Shown here: piece by piece, positions 11,003 to 22,860 of the stretch
How the letters are laid out: the number at the start of each line of letters is the position of its first letter
Numbering within the stretch: position 1 is the stretch's first letter
NCBI GenBank assembly: GCA_013398055.1
Contig: VZRS01000474.1
Coordinates: 124,001-188,000 of the forward strand
Length of the DNA: 64,000 nt
Reading direction: 5' to 3'
From: Ifrita kowaldi
Taxonomy: Eukaryota > Chordata > Aves > Passeriformes > Cinclosomatidae
Notes under the pieces: generated by a model
The model's input: only the letters and a program-made list of their open reading frames with translations
Told to the model about the DNA's origin: nothing
The model's database searches: none
Translations under genes and position numbers: made by a program

Positions 11003-11261
11003 CTCCGTGAGAGGACAAGGAGCAATGGCCATAAACTAGAACACAAGAAGTTTCACCTCAATGTGAGGAATAACTTTACAGTGAGGGTGGCAGAGCACTG
11101 GAACTGCCCAGGGATGTTGTGGAATCTCCCTGTCTGGAGACATTCAAAACTCACCTGGACGTGTGTAACCTGCTCTAGGTTACCCTGCCTTGGCAGAGGG
11201 GCTGGACTGGATGATCTCCACAGGTCCCTTCCAACTCTTAACTATTCTGTGATTCTGTGAT
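11003..11261 (+). mobile_element. CR1 LINE 3' end
   Basis: This is a short 3' piece of CR1 in plus orientation. It carries the end of ORF2 ('gtgagggtggcagagcactgg', 'gggatgttgtgga'), then the 3' untranslated block 'ctggactggatgatctcc..aggtcccttcc', and it finishes with the diagnostic octamer tail 'attctgtgattctgtga' at 11245-11260. No open frame is preserved, so it is a dead copy. Its first 106 bases are also present at 9011-9116. Confidence 0.93.
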
Positions 11262-14200
11262 CTGAAAAGCTTTGTCTTTCATATAATGGAAGTGTAGTGA
11301 CACGGACATGAGCACCATGATAGAGGCGTGTCATCTTGAATTGATTGGCGAGGACCCTCTTTGCTTGAAAACGAAAATGTAACCATACCAGTATATTCCA
11401 ATCGTTCTATGTAGGTGATTTTGTTATTCACCTCTAGTTATTTGATTTAGGAAAGGTTTTTTCTTCTGGTCTGCTGTGCAGTTGTGCAAATTCAGGGACA
11501 GTTGTTCATAAACAAATACAAGTCTTTATATAGAAAGCTTTTGCTTTTGTCATTGAAGAATTGGCTTAAAAATATTCTGCTTGTATAATAGAAAATCTCA
11601 TTTATTCATTAACAACAAATGTCATACCATCATCCTAGATAAATTAGAAAAGATAAAACAGCATCACAGGGTAACTTGTGCTCACCACAGTGCTGAAAGC
11701 TGGGTCTGCTCTAAGGTCACATCAGGAAGCCCAGGCTCAGAATGGTGAGACTGTGCAGTCCTGCTGAGCAGCCTGAGCTGTAATCTGTAATCCTGAGTGG
11801 GACTGCCATTGCAAATGTTTCAGCAACTCTTTTATTTCCTCTTTTAGTACAGGACTGTTGTTTCCATATAGATGGTGTTATGCTGTTATGCAGCAGCAGT
11901 TGCTGTGCGTTTGTGAGTTTGTGTATGTTTTAATAAAGCTCTGTTGACATCACCCTTACTTATGGCTGGGTAATACAAGTCAGAAGTGAAGAAAGCCTAA
12001 CATCAAGAGACATTCATCAGCCATTGTGTTTCTAGCCCTTACTATATTTATGGCAAAGAGATACTATCTTGTGTAATTCTGTTGCAAGCTTGAACTCTAT
12101 TCCTTTAAAAAGTTAAATTGAAATGAAGGATTGATCCACTGTAGAGTAGCCGAACAAGATTAATGTTAATTGATGGTTTCAGACAAACATCAGTGCTAAA
12201 TAATATAGTTATGTTTAATGTGATTTAATCTTATAGATGAGTCAAAAAAAGGAACCTGAGTAGTTTTTAACTTTGCCTTTTAAAAGCTCCTAGTTTTATT
12301 TAAATTTTACATTTAAGAGAAAATGCTTTATTTATGTGGGTTGTTTATTTAAAGAAAAAAAAAATCTCTAAAGTCTCCTAGAAAAAAAAATTAACTTTAG
12401 AATGCCATTGAAGTGAAGGGTAAATACCAAGAAGAAAAAATGGTGCTAGTGCAGTTGCTCTGTGAGAATTATAACTGGGAATTAGGAAATGAGGCATTTC
12501 GGAGTCGGTTGCAGAAAACATTAAATTAGAAAAACTAGGAAAATATAAAGCATCTGAATATCTTCTATTTAATTTCCAATGGATCTTATGTAACAAAAAA
12601 ATTACTGTGAGAAAGTAAGTTTTGTTGAATGTAGGTTAGATTACAATGACTTTTTAAACAATGTTATAAATATTTTTTTTTCTGTTTGTCTCCTTATAGC
12701 CTCACTTCCAGTCTGAGTCGGTAGTTCTTAAATACCGTCTATATATATATGTTTAAAATATAATAATTGTAACCATAAGTCTGAATTTCCAGCAGTTGCA
12801 ATTCCCTGAGCTTTTAATAGTTACAATTTCTTATATTAGTTAACACTGCTAAGATTTGATTAATAAATTTGGCTTTTGCACGTAGCATAATTTTTTATCA
12901 GAATGTACACAGTAACCCTAAGCCAGAAACTGTAAAGCATGCTGCTTTATGGTCTGTTTAATGACTGGAAGGTATTCTAAAAGTATTTGTCGCAGTGTGG
13001 CAGAAATCATGCTTAATGCTGCACTGTCCTAGTGCAGTATGAACCCCTGGCCCCATGCACAGCAGAGTCAGAGGTAGGATGGATCAGCCCAGCTACATTA
13101 AGACAGTTCATTCTCTGTACATAAATGTGCTGTCTGCTAAGTGTGAAATGCCAGAGCAAAACTGCAGCCCACCCTGGGTTCCCCTTACCTGATTTATAGC
13201 TGGCCAGTCCTTCAGATTCTTTTCCTGTTTCAGACATTGGGTACCTTCATTCCCACCCAGCTGCCAGAATCTTGGAATGAAAATATTGATTTATATTTTC
13301 TGTATTAAGCAAATACTTCTTTCCATGAGAAAAAGCAGTGAAGGAAAGGAAAATTAAGAAAAAAAATAAATTATTCTAAGGTAGTTACAGAGAACTACTT
13401 TTCTACAACTCTGAACATGAATATAGCCAGTATCAAGACTTTAGGATGAAATACATATATTTTGGTTTTAATAGTGACAACTTCCTGCTAATCAGAAGTG
13501 TTGTGTCCAAGGTGTTGGAGCACAAACATCAGCTACTGCTGCTTGCTGGTGCCCTAGAGTGTTTGCCACACTGCCATCCCTGCCAGTTCCTCTGCTTACA
13601 GAAGTCAGTTTCTGGGTTTCTTTAGTTTTTCTAATTGACCTGTTGTTTGTGGGAGTGCTAGGTCCATGCTTACAGAAACTTGTACTTCCTGGCTTCCAGG
13701 TGCCAGTTGGAGCTCTGCAGGACCAGGGAGCTGCTACAGGGTTTTAGAAATCTGGGACAAAAAGGTTTTTATTCTCTGGTTTCAGGAAGGAAACTGCTGA
13801 ATCTGCCTCTCATTTTTAATGCTACCAGATATGCCGCAAACATCTGTGGAACTTATCCAAGCCTACTTCTATTAACACAAATGCACCTTTAAGAATCAAA
13901 CTCAAGTTCAGAAAGGTTCTTGTGTGATACTGTAACATATGTTTATGAACTGGTAGTTTTACACTGTGTTACTGCCAAACTGCTTTCAGCATGCAGAGCA
14001 AAAAGGTTTTGGTGCCTCAGTATTTTCTTTAAAGGAGGGATTTTTTAAGCCTTACTGCCTGTGACCATTACAATCTGTTGCTTTTGGTTTTTTTCTCGCT
14101 GCTGTGCTTTTTCCTCTGCTCCGTTGTTCTTTTGCTCTGCATCTTCTTACGTCTCATATTTTGTGCTCTCCCATTTCCCTTTTCACATGCAAATGCAACA

Positions 14201-14989
14201 TTAAAATATTGAAGGTTATGTGTTCTTTCCCTTCTCATGCTCTTTTTCCACACTTCTGATATTTTTTCGTTCCTCTAATTCTGTCTTTGGGATTTTAATA
14301 ATTTTTTTCTGCTTGTACAGTTCTCTCATATTTTGTGTCATTTATGTCCTGTCAAATCTCATCCCATAATGCTGGCTGTCCTTGTTATCCTTGTTATGCC
14401 ATCCCACACAACTGCACCATGCTTTTCTAGCTGTGTTCTGATGTGCCACTCCTATGTGAGCTGAGCTGTATTGGGGCTGTGCTCCTTTAGCCCTTGTGGT
14501 TGTGCCTTCTGGGTGTTGGCATAGAGAGAGAAAAGCCTTCAGCAGTGCCTGGGTCTAGTGAGCTTGAACAAATCTAGCATTTAATTGTGGTATGTGACAT
14601 GTGGGCAAGAGAAAAGGACAGTCATTTGCCCCTTATCTTTAAAGAGAGGATGTTGTGGGAATTTGGATATAACAAACCTGAGTGGAGGATTCACTTTATA
14701 GTTTAATTACTGGAGTACCAAAACCTACTGCTTTTTGTTGTTGCTGTTGTTGTTGTTCTTGTTTTTGTGGGGCTTTTTGTTTGCGTGTGTATGGTTGGTT
14801 TTTGTTCTGTTTGAAGAACTATAGCTGGAAGTTGGTTAAACGAAGTAAGAATGCGAATTTAGGATTAATCTCCCTGATTATGCAAATGCTTGCCACGTGT
14901 TAATGGGAAGACTAAACCCTTCATTTATGCTTGAACACCAGCTCTGGTATTTTATCCCTCAATTTTCAGAGGCATTACAATCAAATTTT
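11262..14989. other. AT-rich non-coding DNA, nothing recognised
   Basis: I see no gene or repeat of note apart from short A/T runs (12,354-12,363, 12,382-12,390) and a GTT-rich microsatellite at 14736-14766. Frames reach about 75 codons and have no motif. Confidence 0.6.
14736..14766 (+). repeat. (GTT)n microsatellite, imperfect
   Basis: GTT triplets are interrupted by one GCT and one CTT. The resulting poly-Cys or poly-Leu frames are artefacts. Confidence 0.85.
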
Positions 14990-15700
14990 AAATGAGAATG
15001 GAAGGGATCCTTAAAGATCTTCTAGCTCCAACCCCCCTTCTATGGTCAGGGACAGCTAGATCCGGTTGCTCAAAGTCCCATCCAACCTGGCCTTGAACAC
15101 TTCACGGGATGGGGCATCTGCCGCTTCTCTGGGAAACCTCACTGTTTCACATCTCTCATAGTGAAGAATTTCTTCCTAAGATCTGATCTAAACCGACCCT
15201 CTTTCTGTGTAAAGCCATTACTCCTTTTTCTGTCACTACATACTCATGAAAGAAGTCCCTCTTCAGCTTTCTATAGGCCCCCCTTTAGGTACTGGAAGGT
15301 GCTGCAAGGTCTCCCTGAAGCCTTCTCTTCTCCAGGCTGAAAAACCCCAACTCTCCCAGCCTGTCTTCATAGGAGAGGTGCTTCAGCTCTCTGACGTCTT
15401 GGTGCCCCTCCTCTGGACTTGCCCCAACAGGTCCATGTCCTTCTTGGTCTGGGGACCCCGGAGCTGGGTGCAGTGTTCCAGGTGGGGTCTCACCAGAGCA
15501 GGGCAGAGGGGCAGAATCCTCTCCCTCGCCCTGCTGGCCACGCTGTCTTGGATGCAGCCCAGGATGCTGTTGCTTTCTGGGCTGCAACTGCACATTGCCA
15601 TGTTGAGCTTCTTGTCAACCAGTGTTCCAAGTCTTTCTCCTCAGGGGTGCTCTCAATCCATTCTCTGCCCACCCTAAAATAGATATGTTTGGGAACAATT
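14990..15700 (-). mobile_element. 5'-truncated CR1 LINE with frameshifted ORF2 end
   Basis: On the plus strand the reversed CR1 begins near 14997 with 'ggaagggatccttaaagat' (3' end), passes through 'gtcccatccaacctggccttgaacact' type sequence and reaches about 15700 within the ORF2 C-terminal region. The terminal octamer tail is eroded. On the minus strand the C-terminal CR1 blocks 'ASRARERILPLCPALVRPHLEH' (frame of 15601) and 'HLSYEDRLGELGFFSLEKRR' (frame of 15593) lie in different frames. A frameshift near 15385 therefore splits the ORF. It is a subfamily distinct from the copy at 3602-5075. Confidence 0.92.
15285..15601 (-). pseudogene. CR1 ORF2 C-terminal fragment, frameshifted
   Basis: Reading from 15601 downwards gives the CR1 block 'GCIQDSVASRARE..LPLCPALVRPHLE', then 'TKKDMDLL'. 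Near 15385 the match moves to the frame of 15593, where 'LKHLSYEDRLGELGFFSLEK' and 'RRLQGDL' continue it. One frameshift and further substitutions make this a dead remnant of the element at 14990-15700. Confidence 0.8.
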
Positions 15701-15920
15701 TATATTTTTTTTTCTAGAAGAGAAAAACTTGGCAAATCTCTTTTACAGTGTCTTTTATAGTGTCTCAGATACAAAATGCTTCTAGGCTGCTGTATATTCT
15801 CAGATAAGTGAAGACTGAATGTCAAACTGTCAGAAGTCATATCAATAAACAAAAGTATAAATAATGCTATGAGGATTATAGTTAATTTTGCACTTTTTGA
15901 TGGAACCAGGAGTAAGTACT

Positions 15921-16000
15921 TATGAGTGTATGCATAAATCCTATCTAAAAATATTTATGAAGATAAATATTCTTAGATAGGATTTATGCATGCACTCGTA
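15921..16000. repeat. Near-perfect 80-bp inverted repeat (hairpin)
   Basis: Arms 15921-15957 and 15964-16000 are reverse complements at 34 of 37 positions and are separated by a 6-base loop (tgaaga). In plus-strand RNA two of the three differences are G-U pairs and one is A-C (15949 with 15972). Both ends are TA, and pairing stops exactly there. A short palindromic transposon remnant (MITE) with TA target sites would look like this. A microRNA or hairpin-siRNA precursor, or an inverted duplication by template switching, are alternatives. I recognise neither a known MITE nor a known microRNA. Confidence 0.9.
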
Positions 16001-16659
16001 ATAAAGGGTTGTAGGTAATGAAGGATTATGGCTGGAATATGAATGTTCAGCACAACGAATATGGGATAAAAGCACACCAGTTCTGGGAAGATTTTTCCTT
16101 GATTTGCCTTGCAAGACCAAGGAGAGTAATGAATACATAGAAAGGGATGCACTGGGATTTGTTCCTCCCTCTTTGGTCTCTTCCCTGGAAGAGGATTTCA
16201 AACTCAAATGGTCTGAAGCAAAGCAGACAGAAAAATACTATTAATAGCAGTCATAATAAACATGATTTACAACAATTAAGAGTTGTTTACAAGGGAAGAA
16301 GCTTAAAGAGGTTAAGTTTATTTAGCCTTTGTTGACAGCTACAGGTTGCTGTCCGTGGGATAGAGGCAGACTAGAAGGGGAGTGTGGTGCTTTCACCCTT
16401 GGAGCTGGGTGTGTCCCAGGAAGGCACAGACTCTCATGCAGCTGTGGGTAGCTCTTTGGAAGGCTCTCCTTCAAATCCCCTTGCTGCAGGCAGCTCATGG
16501 TCAGCGTGCTCTGCTGTCCCTGGGCACTTTCATGCATCCCCCAGGGAAGCCTGCCCTAGCTGCTCTTCTGTCTGTGAACCTCTCTGGTGCATGCTGTAAA
16601 ATATGTAGTAAACAAAACTTTAAAATTAAATTGCTTCTGAGATCTTAAGTAGTTTTATT

Positions 16660-17010
16660 ATTTTGCAAAGTAAGAGAGAAAATCTGAATTATTTACAAAT
16701 GCTATCATGGAATCCAGAGGAAGAATGAGATTGTGATGCATACAGGCTAAGCGCCTAATTTTTTCCTCCCTCCTCTCGTATGCTGTAAGTGCACCTTGAA
16801 ATGCCATTACCTGCTGTAGCTGAAAACAAGATAATTTGTAATGTGGAACAGCTAATTTTTCATTGTGGTTCCACTGGGGCATAATGCAAAACAATCCAGT
16901 GTAGCTACATTGGTAATGCAATAACCTGCATTCGGAGCAGGGCTGCTGTATCCTGTCACCTTTGGCCAATAATGAAGCTCTTTGCAAAATTGCTGTAGGC
17001 TTTTAAATAT
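16660..17010. promoter_or_regulatory. Possible conserved non-coding element
   Basis: The stretch has the style of conserved regulatory DNA. Several TAATT/TAATG cores occur (about 16757, 16831, 16850, 16912), there is a CCAAT box at 16966-16970, composition is balanced and there are no simple repeats. This is an impression from composition and motif density; conservation is not visible in one sequence. Confidence 0.25.
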
Positions 17011-17264
17011 ATTTGACATATTCTACTCTTTTCAAAGCATAGAAACCTATGCAGGAGGACAAAATTGAGTTTGGGTCATTATTAAAGAATAAATAAAAAA
17101 TGCAAATTATATTTGGCTGAGGTCTTCCCCAAATCTAAGAGCCTTACTTATGTTAGGGAGCTAATTTGGTGAACTTTCTATTTAGATAGAAAAAGAAGCA
17201 TTCTCAGAACCTGCTTAAACACTTTTCTGAGGGGTTTTGGTTTTTGGTTGGTTGTTCTTTCTTC

Positions 17265-17288
17265 GTTTGTTTGTTTGTTTGTTTTTTT
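17265..17288 (+). repeat. (GTTT)n microsatellite
   Basis: Five GTTT units run into a T-run. Confidence 0.9.
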
Positions 17289-20200
17289 CTAAATGTTAGA
17301 ACACATGAAGGATCTGGGAAATGCCAACTGGTTTAGGCTGGCATCACTCTGTGATGTATTGGCTTTGAGAATAATACAGTTTAGAGCAACTTTCAGTAGG
17401 ACACTGAGCTGCTGCATTTCAGAAGTGTTAGTGCACAGCTGTAGAATTAAGCTGTCCCATAAATTTTGCTATGTTGTCTAGAAGCTCAGCTTTCATCTGC
17501 AAAAAAGGCCTAAAAGTTTAAAAAAAAATTTTTTTGAAGTTTAGGTCCTAAACTGCTTTTTGTTTTATTTATTGCATTCTGTGTCTCTTCCAGATCATCT
17601 AAGAGGCAACATGCCCTGTGTTCAGCCAGAGCACTGGATCAGTGTGCTGATGTTCCCTCAGAGGGACAATGTTTATATTCCCCTTGCTTTACCCAGCCCC
17701 TAATTTTCCTGTAACTTGTTAGAATGTGATGTCTTCCAGACCACTGCTCTGTTGTCAAATAAAACTAAAATAGACCAGAAAATTTGGGAGTAACTTGGAG
17801 ATGATCTGATAGGTTTGTGCAAGCCTGCTTTTGCGTATCCTGTGACTAAAACCCCATCCCAGCCCTCGGAAAAGAACACCTTAATTTTGCTACAGAGGCA
17901 GTATCCAAATGTCCCTGTGTGTTTGAGCTGTGTGTTTGGATTCAGCAATCAAAGCATTACTGTACATATGTCATTAGTACACTGCTATTCCACAGTGGAT
18001 TCTTCTTCTCAGCAGAGCAAATTTTCCTGTATTATATTGAGTTCTTGGAGAAACCCTGAAAGGTGACTGAAATTTTAAATCTTGAATTGCATCGTAATTC
18101 CTTCCTTATGAGACAGTCAGAAAACCCATTCTGCAAAGCTAGATTCAATCTCCTTGCTGTAGATAACAGAAAAAATATTTTTTTACTGTGTAAATGCAAT
18201 CCTCTTACAAGGCTGCCTGAATTAGGAATTCTGATAATCATAAGTAGTATGCTTTCTCAACCCCTGTGTTTACAAATTATTTACTTACTCAAGGCTTGTC
18301 TACCTGAGTCAAAACCAACTCATGTGTTGTCAAAGAGAAAAGGATTACAGATGCAGAAATCTCTTAATATAAATTCTGATATTCTGATTACTATTTTCCT
18401 GGCTTTAATCAAGGTTGAATTATTTCTGAAGTTATTTGAGATGAGAAAGAACCTGAAAACTCTTAAAAAACAATAGTAATAACGGTAAATTCTCACTATA
18501 AGTTGCACTCAAAAATTAAAGTCATGTAAGTTAGTGTGCCTCCAGTGAGAATCTGTCTCATTAATATTAATCTCCAGACTCTAATGAGAACACTAGGCTA
18601 CTGTGTAATGCTAAAAGGGCACAGGTGTGACAGTTTTAGAGAAGGTGCAAGCCCTAAATCCCACAGGCTATTAAACATAAATCGTGCTACCTAATTATTA
18701 GGCAATTTCTTGCCAGGTTATTATTGAAAGGGATAAGTTTTTTTGTGTTTATCTGTGAAAACTAAATGCCCACAGAAGACAATTTATGTACCTGGAAGAA
18801 CATATCCTTGAATTTCCCTGTAACAGAAAAATATGATGGAGAGGAATCTCTGACCCAACTGCTTTATCAATATGCTAATTTATACTCTATGCAGAAGAAT
18901 TCCATGGAAAGTCATCTTTTCTTCTTTTTTATCCGTGGATTCACGATCTCCTGGGCTTCTCTGTTTGTGTCACAGTGATGCTGGGTTGGCAGCATTGAAA
19001 CTGTGCTGTTGAATCTCAGACCATTAAAATGAAATGCATCAATTACAAGTGCTTTGGTAGAGGGCACTCATGCGAAGAAAATTACAGAAGAAAGCAGATT
19101 GTTATATTTGGGAAAAAACCCAGCTATATATTTGCAGTTTACAAACAAGAAATTGTTTTTAGCTAAAATTTTCTTTTCCAAGCAGCTTTTTGGGGGTTTT
19201 CTGTCTTTCTAGCACTGTGTATCAAGGTGTTAAGAAAATGAAGGTCTGAAGCTTTGCTGTTTTCTCCACAGCTTAAGCATCCACCAGTTGGTCTGTGATC
19301 GATGCTCAGTAAATAGTGTGGTTTAGTCTCAGGAAGGAAATCTCAGTTCACACTTTCCATGCTGTGCTCAGGTTTGAGGGGATAAAAAAAATTACAATCT
19401 AGAGTTTCTTTCTTGGGCAATGTCAACGACAGCAGCCTTGGTGCACACAGGGAGTGTATTTAATCTGTTTGTGCTCCTAGGCTTCGCAGTGATGGATTCC
19501 ATATAAATAAATAAAGACTCAGGAGATTTCCTGAGGTGCCATTGGAAGGTGATCACAATTTGTCTTTACGAGAAACCTTGTGGTAGAAACATCCATAAAC
19601 TGTATACAAATATGTTGTCCGCTCCTCCCTGAAACTGGCCAAAAATTAGAGGAAAGAAAACAAACTTTTAAGGTGTAAATGTCCTTTCGTTATTCTGCCT
19701 GTTAGTGTAGCTGTTGTGTTAATTGGTAATTCTTAATGAGTCCTCTGGTGGTGGAACATAATAGAGGAGGGACTGTACTGTGTATGTTAAACCCACAAGT
19801 AAAATATGATTTTGTTTTCTTGAACAGAGAATTATTTACATGGTGAAATGTACAGATGGCTTGTAAAGGAAAATTACTCTTCCTTCTTGAAAAACCTCTT
19901 GATAAATCACAGGCTTCTCTTTCTGTTTTCTTCTCTTTTAATGTCTAGAAAATCCAAAAGTTATGCAAATATGTAGTACTCCAATCACACTAAACACCTG
20001 GAAAAACATAAGTGCTCTTAACAGATTACCTTCATATGCACTTTTTTTTATTTCTAATATTTGTTGAAAAACTCATGAAGTCCTAGGCAATGTTTTTTAA
20101 TTGGAAATGAGATGTTTTCTGTGTTAAATGCACTAAATTAATATTGCATCTTTTGTAATTGACAGAACCAACCTTTTTGAGTGGTTCACTAAATGCAATA

Positions 20201-20358
20201 TATTAATCTATTGCTTATTCCTTTTTTTTCTCTAATAGGCAAATGATAACGCACAAAAAAATAAATGAATAGATTTATTGCTGCTTAAGAGCGGGCTTGA
20301 GTTTGATTTGCAAATGGTGAATTGATTGGACTTTCAGGTGGGACAAAGATAGAAATCC

Positions 20359-21385
20359 TGGCTCCTGATTGTTAATGGTCACAAATAGTGTTGTGGACTG
20401 CCTTGGTGTGTGGAGGTGCTGCTGTTGAGGACATATTGCACAACTGGTACCTGTGCTACCGTGATGCTGGCCTCGGCTGGACAGCGGGTGCCCACCAGAG
20501 GTGGTCTGTCACTCCCCCTCTCAGCCATCAGGGGAGAGAAAATATAACAAAAGGCTCGTGGGCTGAGGTGAGGGTGGGGGGAGATCACTCACTGATAACT
20601 GTGACTGGCAAAAGAGACATCACTTGGGGAAAATTAGTTTATTACCAAGTAAATCAGAGAAGGGTTCTTAACCAATTCTTAAAAACATCTTCCCCCCACC
20701 CCTCCCTTCTTCCCGGGTGCAACTTGACTCCTAATGTTCTGTACCTACTCCCTGCCCTGCAGCAGCACAGGGGACAGGGAATGAGGATTGCAATCAATTC
20801 ATCACAAGTTATCTCTGCTGCTCCTTCATCCTTCCACTCTGCCCCTGCTCCAGCATGGGGTCCCTCCCATGGGAGACAGGCCTCCACAAACTTCTCCAGC
20901 ATGAGTCTTTCCCATGGGACGCAATTCTTCACAGAAATACTTCTGCGTTGATCCCCACCGTGGTGTCACAGCCTCCTGCTGGCATGGGGTCCTTTATGGG
21001 GTGTAGGTGGATATGTGCTCCAGCATAGACCTCCACGGGCTGCAGGGGGACAGCCAGCCTCACCATGGTCTGCGCCGTGAGATGCGGGGGAGTTTCTGCT
21101 CCAGTGCCTGGAGTGCCCCCTCGTCTTTCACTGACCTTAGTGTCTGCAGGGCTGTTTCTCTCATTCTTGCGCCTTTGTCTGGCTGCAATTGTGCAGGTTT
21201 TTTTACCCTTCTTAAATCTGTTATCCCAGAGACACTACCACCATTGCTGATGGGCTCAGCCTTGGCCAATGGCAGATTGGTTTTGGAGCTGTCTGGCATT
21301 GGCAGTGTTCTACATAGGGGAAGCTTCTGGCAGCTTCTCACAGAAGCTGCCTTTGTCCTGGCCACACAAACCCAATACAGTGACA
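20359..21385 (-). mobile_element. Solitary endogenous retrovirus LTR with 6-bp target duplication
   Basis: On the minus strand this 1,027-bp LTR starts TGTCACTG at 21385 and ends with CA at 20359. A perfect 6-bp duplication AAATCC flanks it (20353-20358 and 21386-21391), a size typical of ERVK-like integrases. It carries the sequence style of a common passerine LTR: 'gcttctgtgagaagct' near 21345, a 'gataacagatttaagaaggg' promoter-like block near 21215, and repeated 'tgctggagca' motifs near 20850-21030. A polyadenylation signal AATAAA lies on the minus strand at 20638-20643. No internal retroviral genes remain. Open frames within it are chance frames. Confidence 0.88.
20638..20643 (-). promoter_or_regulatory. 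LTR polyadenylation signal AATAAA
   Basis: A minus-strand AATAAA lies in 'ggtaataaactaatt' inside the LTR, about 280 bases before its 3' end. This is consistent with the R region of an LTR. Confidence 0.55.
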
Positions 21386-21391
21386 AAATCC

Positions 21392-22571
21392 TGCTGTGAT
21401 TCTCTGTGAGAATGCAGCATGTTTGAATCCTTGTCCTGAAAAATTCAGGGTGGCTCTGCTCCTCTGACATGCCTTGCTCCAGGATAGCAAACTTGTAAAC
21501 ATGCATTTGAAACATGACAGTTGTAGCGCTGTTGTGTTTCTACCCTGCAGTCTTCAGGTGTTTCAAGGAAAAAGTGATGCTTTCTTAGCCTGTTTGCTGG
21601 AGTTCGGTGGTACCAAGGCACTGCCTTACTTCTGTGCAGAGAGTTCTAGGGTAAGGGCTTAAAATTGTTTTTCTGAGGTGTGGAGAGCTACTGAAGTTAA
21701 AATACAGTGCATTGCTAGTTCTTCAGGATTGCTTTCTTATGTTTGCTGGATATCTGTATTCTCAAAGAGAATTTTTATTAACATGTCAGCTGTGGCTACA
21801 TCCTCTGTCCTTACTTTGTTGTAGTTTGGCTGATTTTATCCAGATCTGTTAGGAAAACAAAGGTTTTCAATCTCTCCCTGTTGCTGTCTCCTTATTCAGG
21901 AGTGTTTTAACTGGTGGTCTTCTCCTTTGCTATCCTGTAAGGGGATTAAATTGTATAATTTATAACATGACAGATCATATGGTGTCCTTTCCCTGCCTCA
22001 CCCATCCTTGCTTGTCCCTTGTTCAGAGGGGCTGCATGATTTGGTAATCCCTCTGAAAATACAGAAAATTGCAAATTGCATTCCTAACCTTTCATTGCCA
22101 CTGAAGTCCAACAAAATTTTGGCATCTAGTGGTATGTGCTCTAAAACAGAAAGCAGCACCAAATCTGATTATTACTTGTTGAAATTTATTTATTTTTCTT
22201 CAGTAAATATTTAATCTTAATGACTTTGTAAACAGCTTGATGTTTGCATTTGGGGGGTAAAAAGAAGCAAGAATCCTCAAGAGAAAAATATCAGATTATT
22301 TGTTAAGAAAAAAGAGCTTTAATACTTGTTAATTGCATGATTTAGAGTCTTCTGTTATTAGCATAATTGTTTAAAGACAAGTCTTTCCCTTTAAGTAGTG
22401 AAAAAAAAACCAACCATTTTTTTTTTAATCCATTCCTTAAAAAGCAAACAAAAAAACCACTTCAGTTTTCCTGAGGACAAGGCAGTGCCACATCAAAAGA
22501 AGGTGGATAATGAGACAACGTAGGACATAATGTTAAAATTTGAAAATAACAATCCAAAAAATGTTGTGCTG
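21392..22571. other. Non-coding DNA, nothing recognised
   Basis: No supported feature lies between the LTR and the next CR1 fragment. A-rich and T-rich runs occur at about 22400-22430. Confidence 0.6.
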
Positions 22572-22860
22572 ACCGAGCTGATGATGTTGAGCATGGAGAT
22601 GGGAAGGCTTGGGGGCAATTTTATCACTGTGTATAAATCCCTAATTAGCGAGAATGAGGATGGTGGAGCAGTGCCTGCTGAGGGTACAAGAGACAGTAGG
22701 CAGAAATAAAAACCCCACGAAGTTCTATCTGAACAAAAGAAAAAGCTTTTTCTCTCTTAGGATGGTCAGATACTGGAAAAGATTGTGTAAAGTCTCCATC
22801 TATGGAGATACTCAAAATCTGGGCAGCCTGCTGTAGGCAGTTCTGAGCAGGGGCAGAAGC
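22572..22860 (+). mobile_element. CR1 LINE fragment, diverged
   Basis: The plus strand follows the last ORF2 part of a CR1. A 'gagatgggaaggcttgggggcaattttatca' type block, 'gtgtataaatccctaa', an 'aagttctatctgaac' block and 'agtctccatctatggagatactcaaaa' are followed by 'ggcagcctgctgtaggcag'. It is clearly diverged, no frame is open, and the 3' tail with the octamers is missing. It is an older copy than those at 3602 and 14990. Confidence 0.82.

Larger units (their letters stand above)
9118..11108 (+). repeat. Direct duplication, unit 2
   Basis: This second, 1,991-bp copy of 7315-9116 is longer because of an internal 189-bp tandem duplication at 9386-9763. Beyond that the two copies align without further insertions at a constant offset of 1,992 bp. 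Differences are single-base, for example a cluster of four near 10485-10505. The similarity fits either two haplotypes of one locus or a very recent duplication. Confidence 0.95.
15701..20352. other. Mostly low-copy non-coding DNA
   Basis: This stretch contains a strong hairpin at 15921-16000, a possible conserved element at 16660-17010 and a GTTT microsatellite at 17265-17288. The longest frame is 137 codons at 18063-18476. It has no family features, is AT-rich and shows no splice or Kozak support, so I do not call it a gene. Nothing else was recognised. Confidence 0.6.

Noticed and set aside
7141..11108. A provirus with two LTRs at 7141 and 9118
   Set aside because: The sequence between the LTR copies is host-like flank plus CR1, not gag-pol-env, and the flank itself is duplicated, so these are not the two LTRs of one provirus.
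18063..18476. 137-codon open frame on the plus strand
   Set aside because: AT-rich, no domain, no signal for translation or splicing, and an overlapping minus-strand frame; chance is sufficient.
20388..20951. 187-codon plus-strand open frame
   Set aside because: It lies entirely within the minus-strand LTR, and LTRs of this kind do not encode proteins on the opposite strand.
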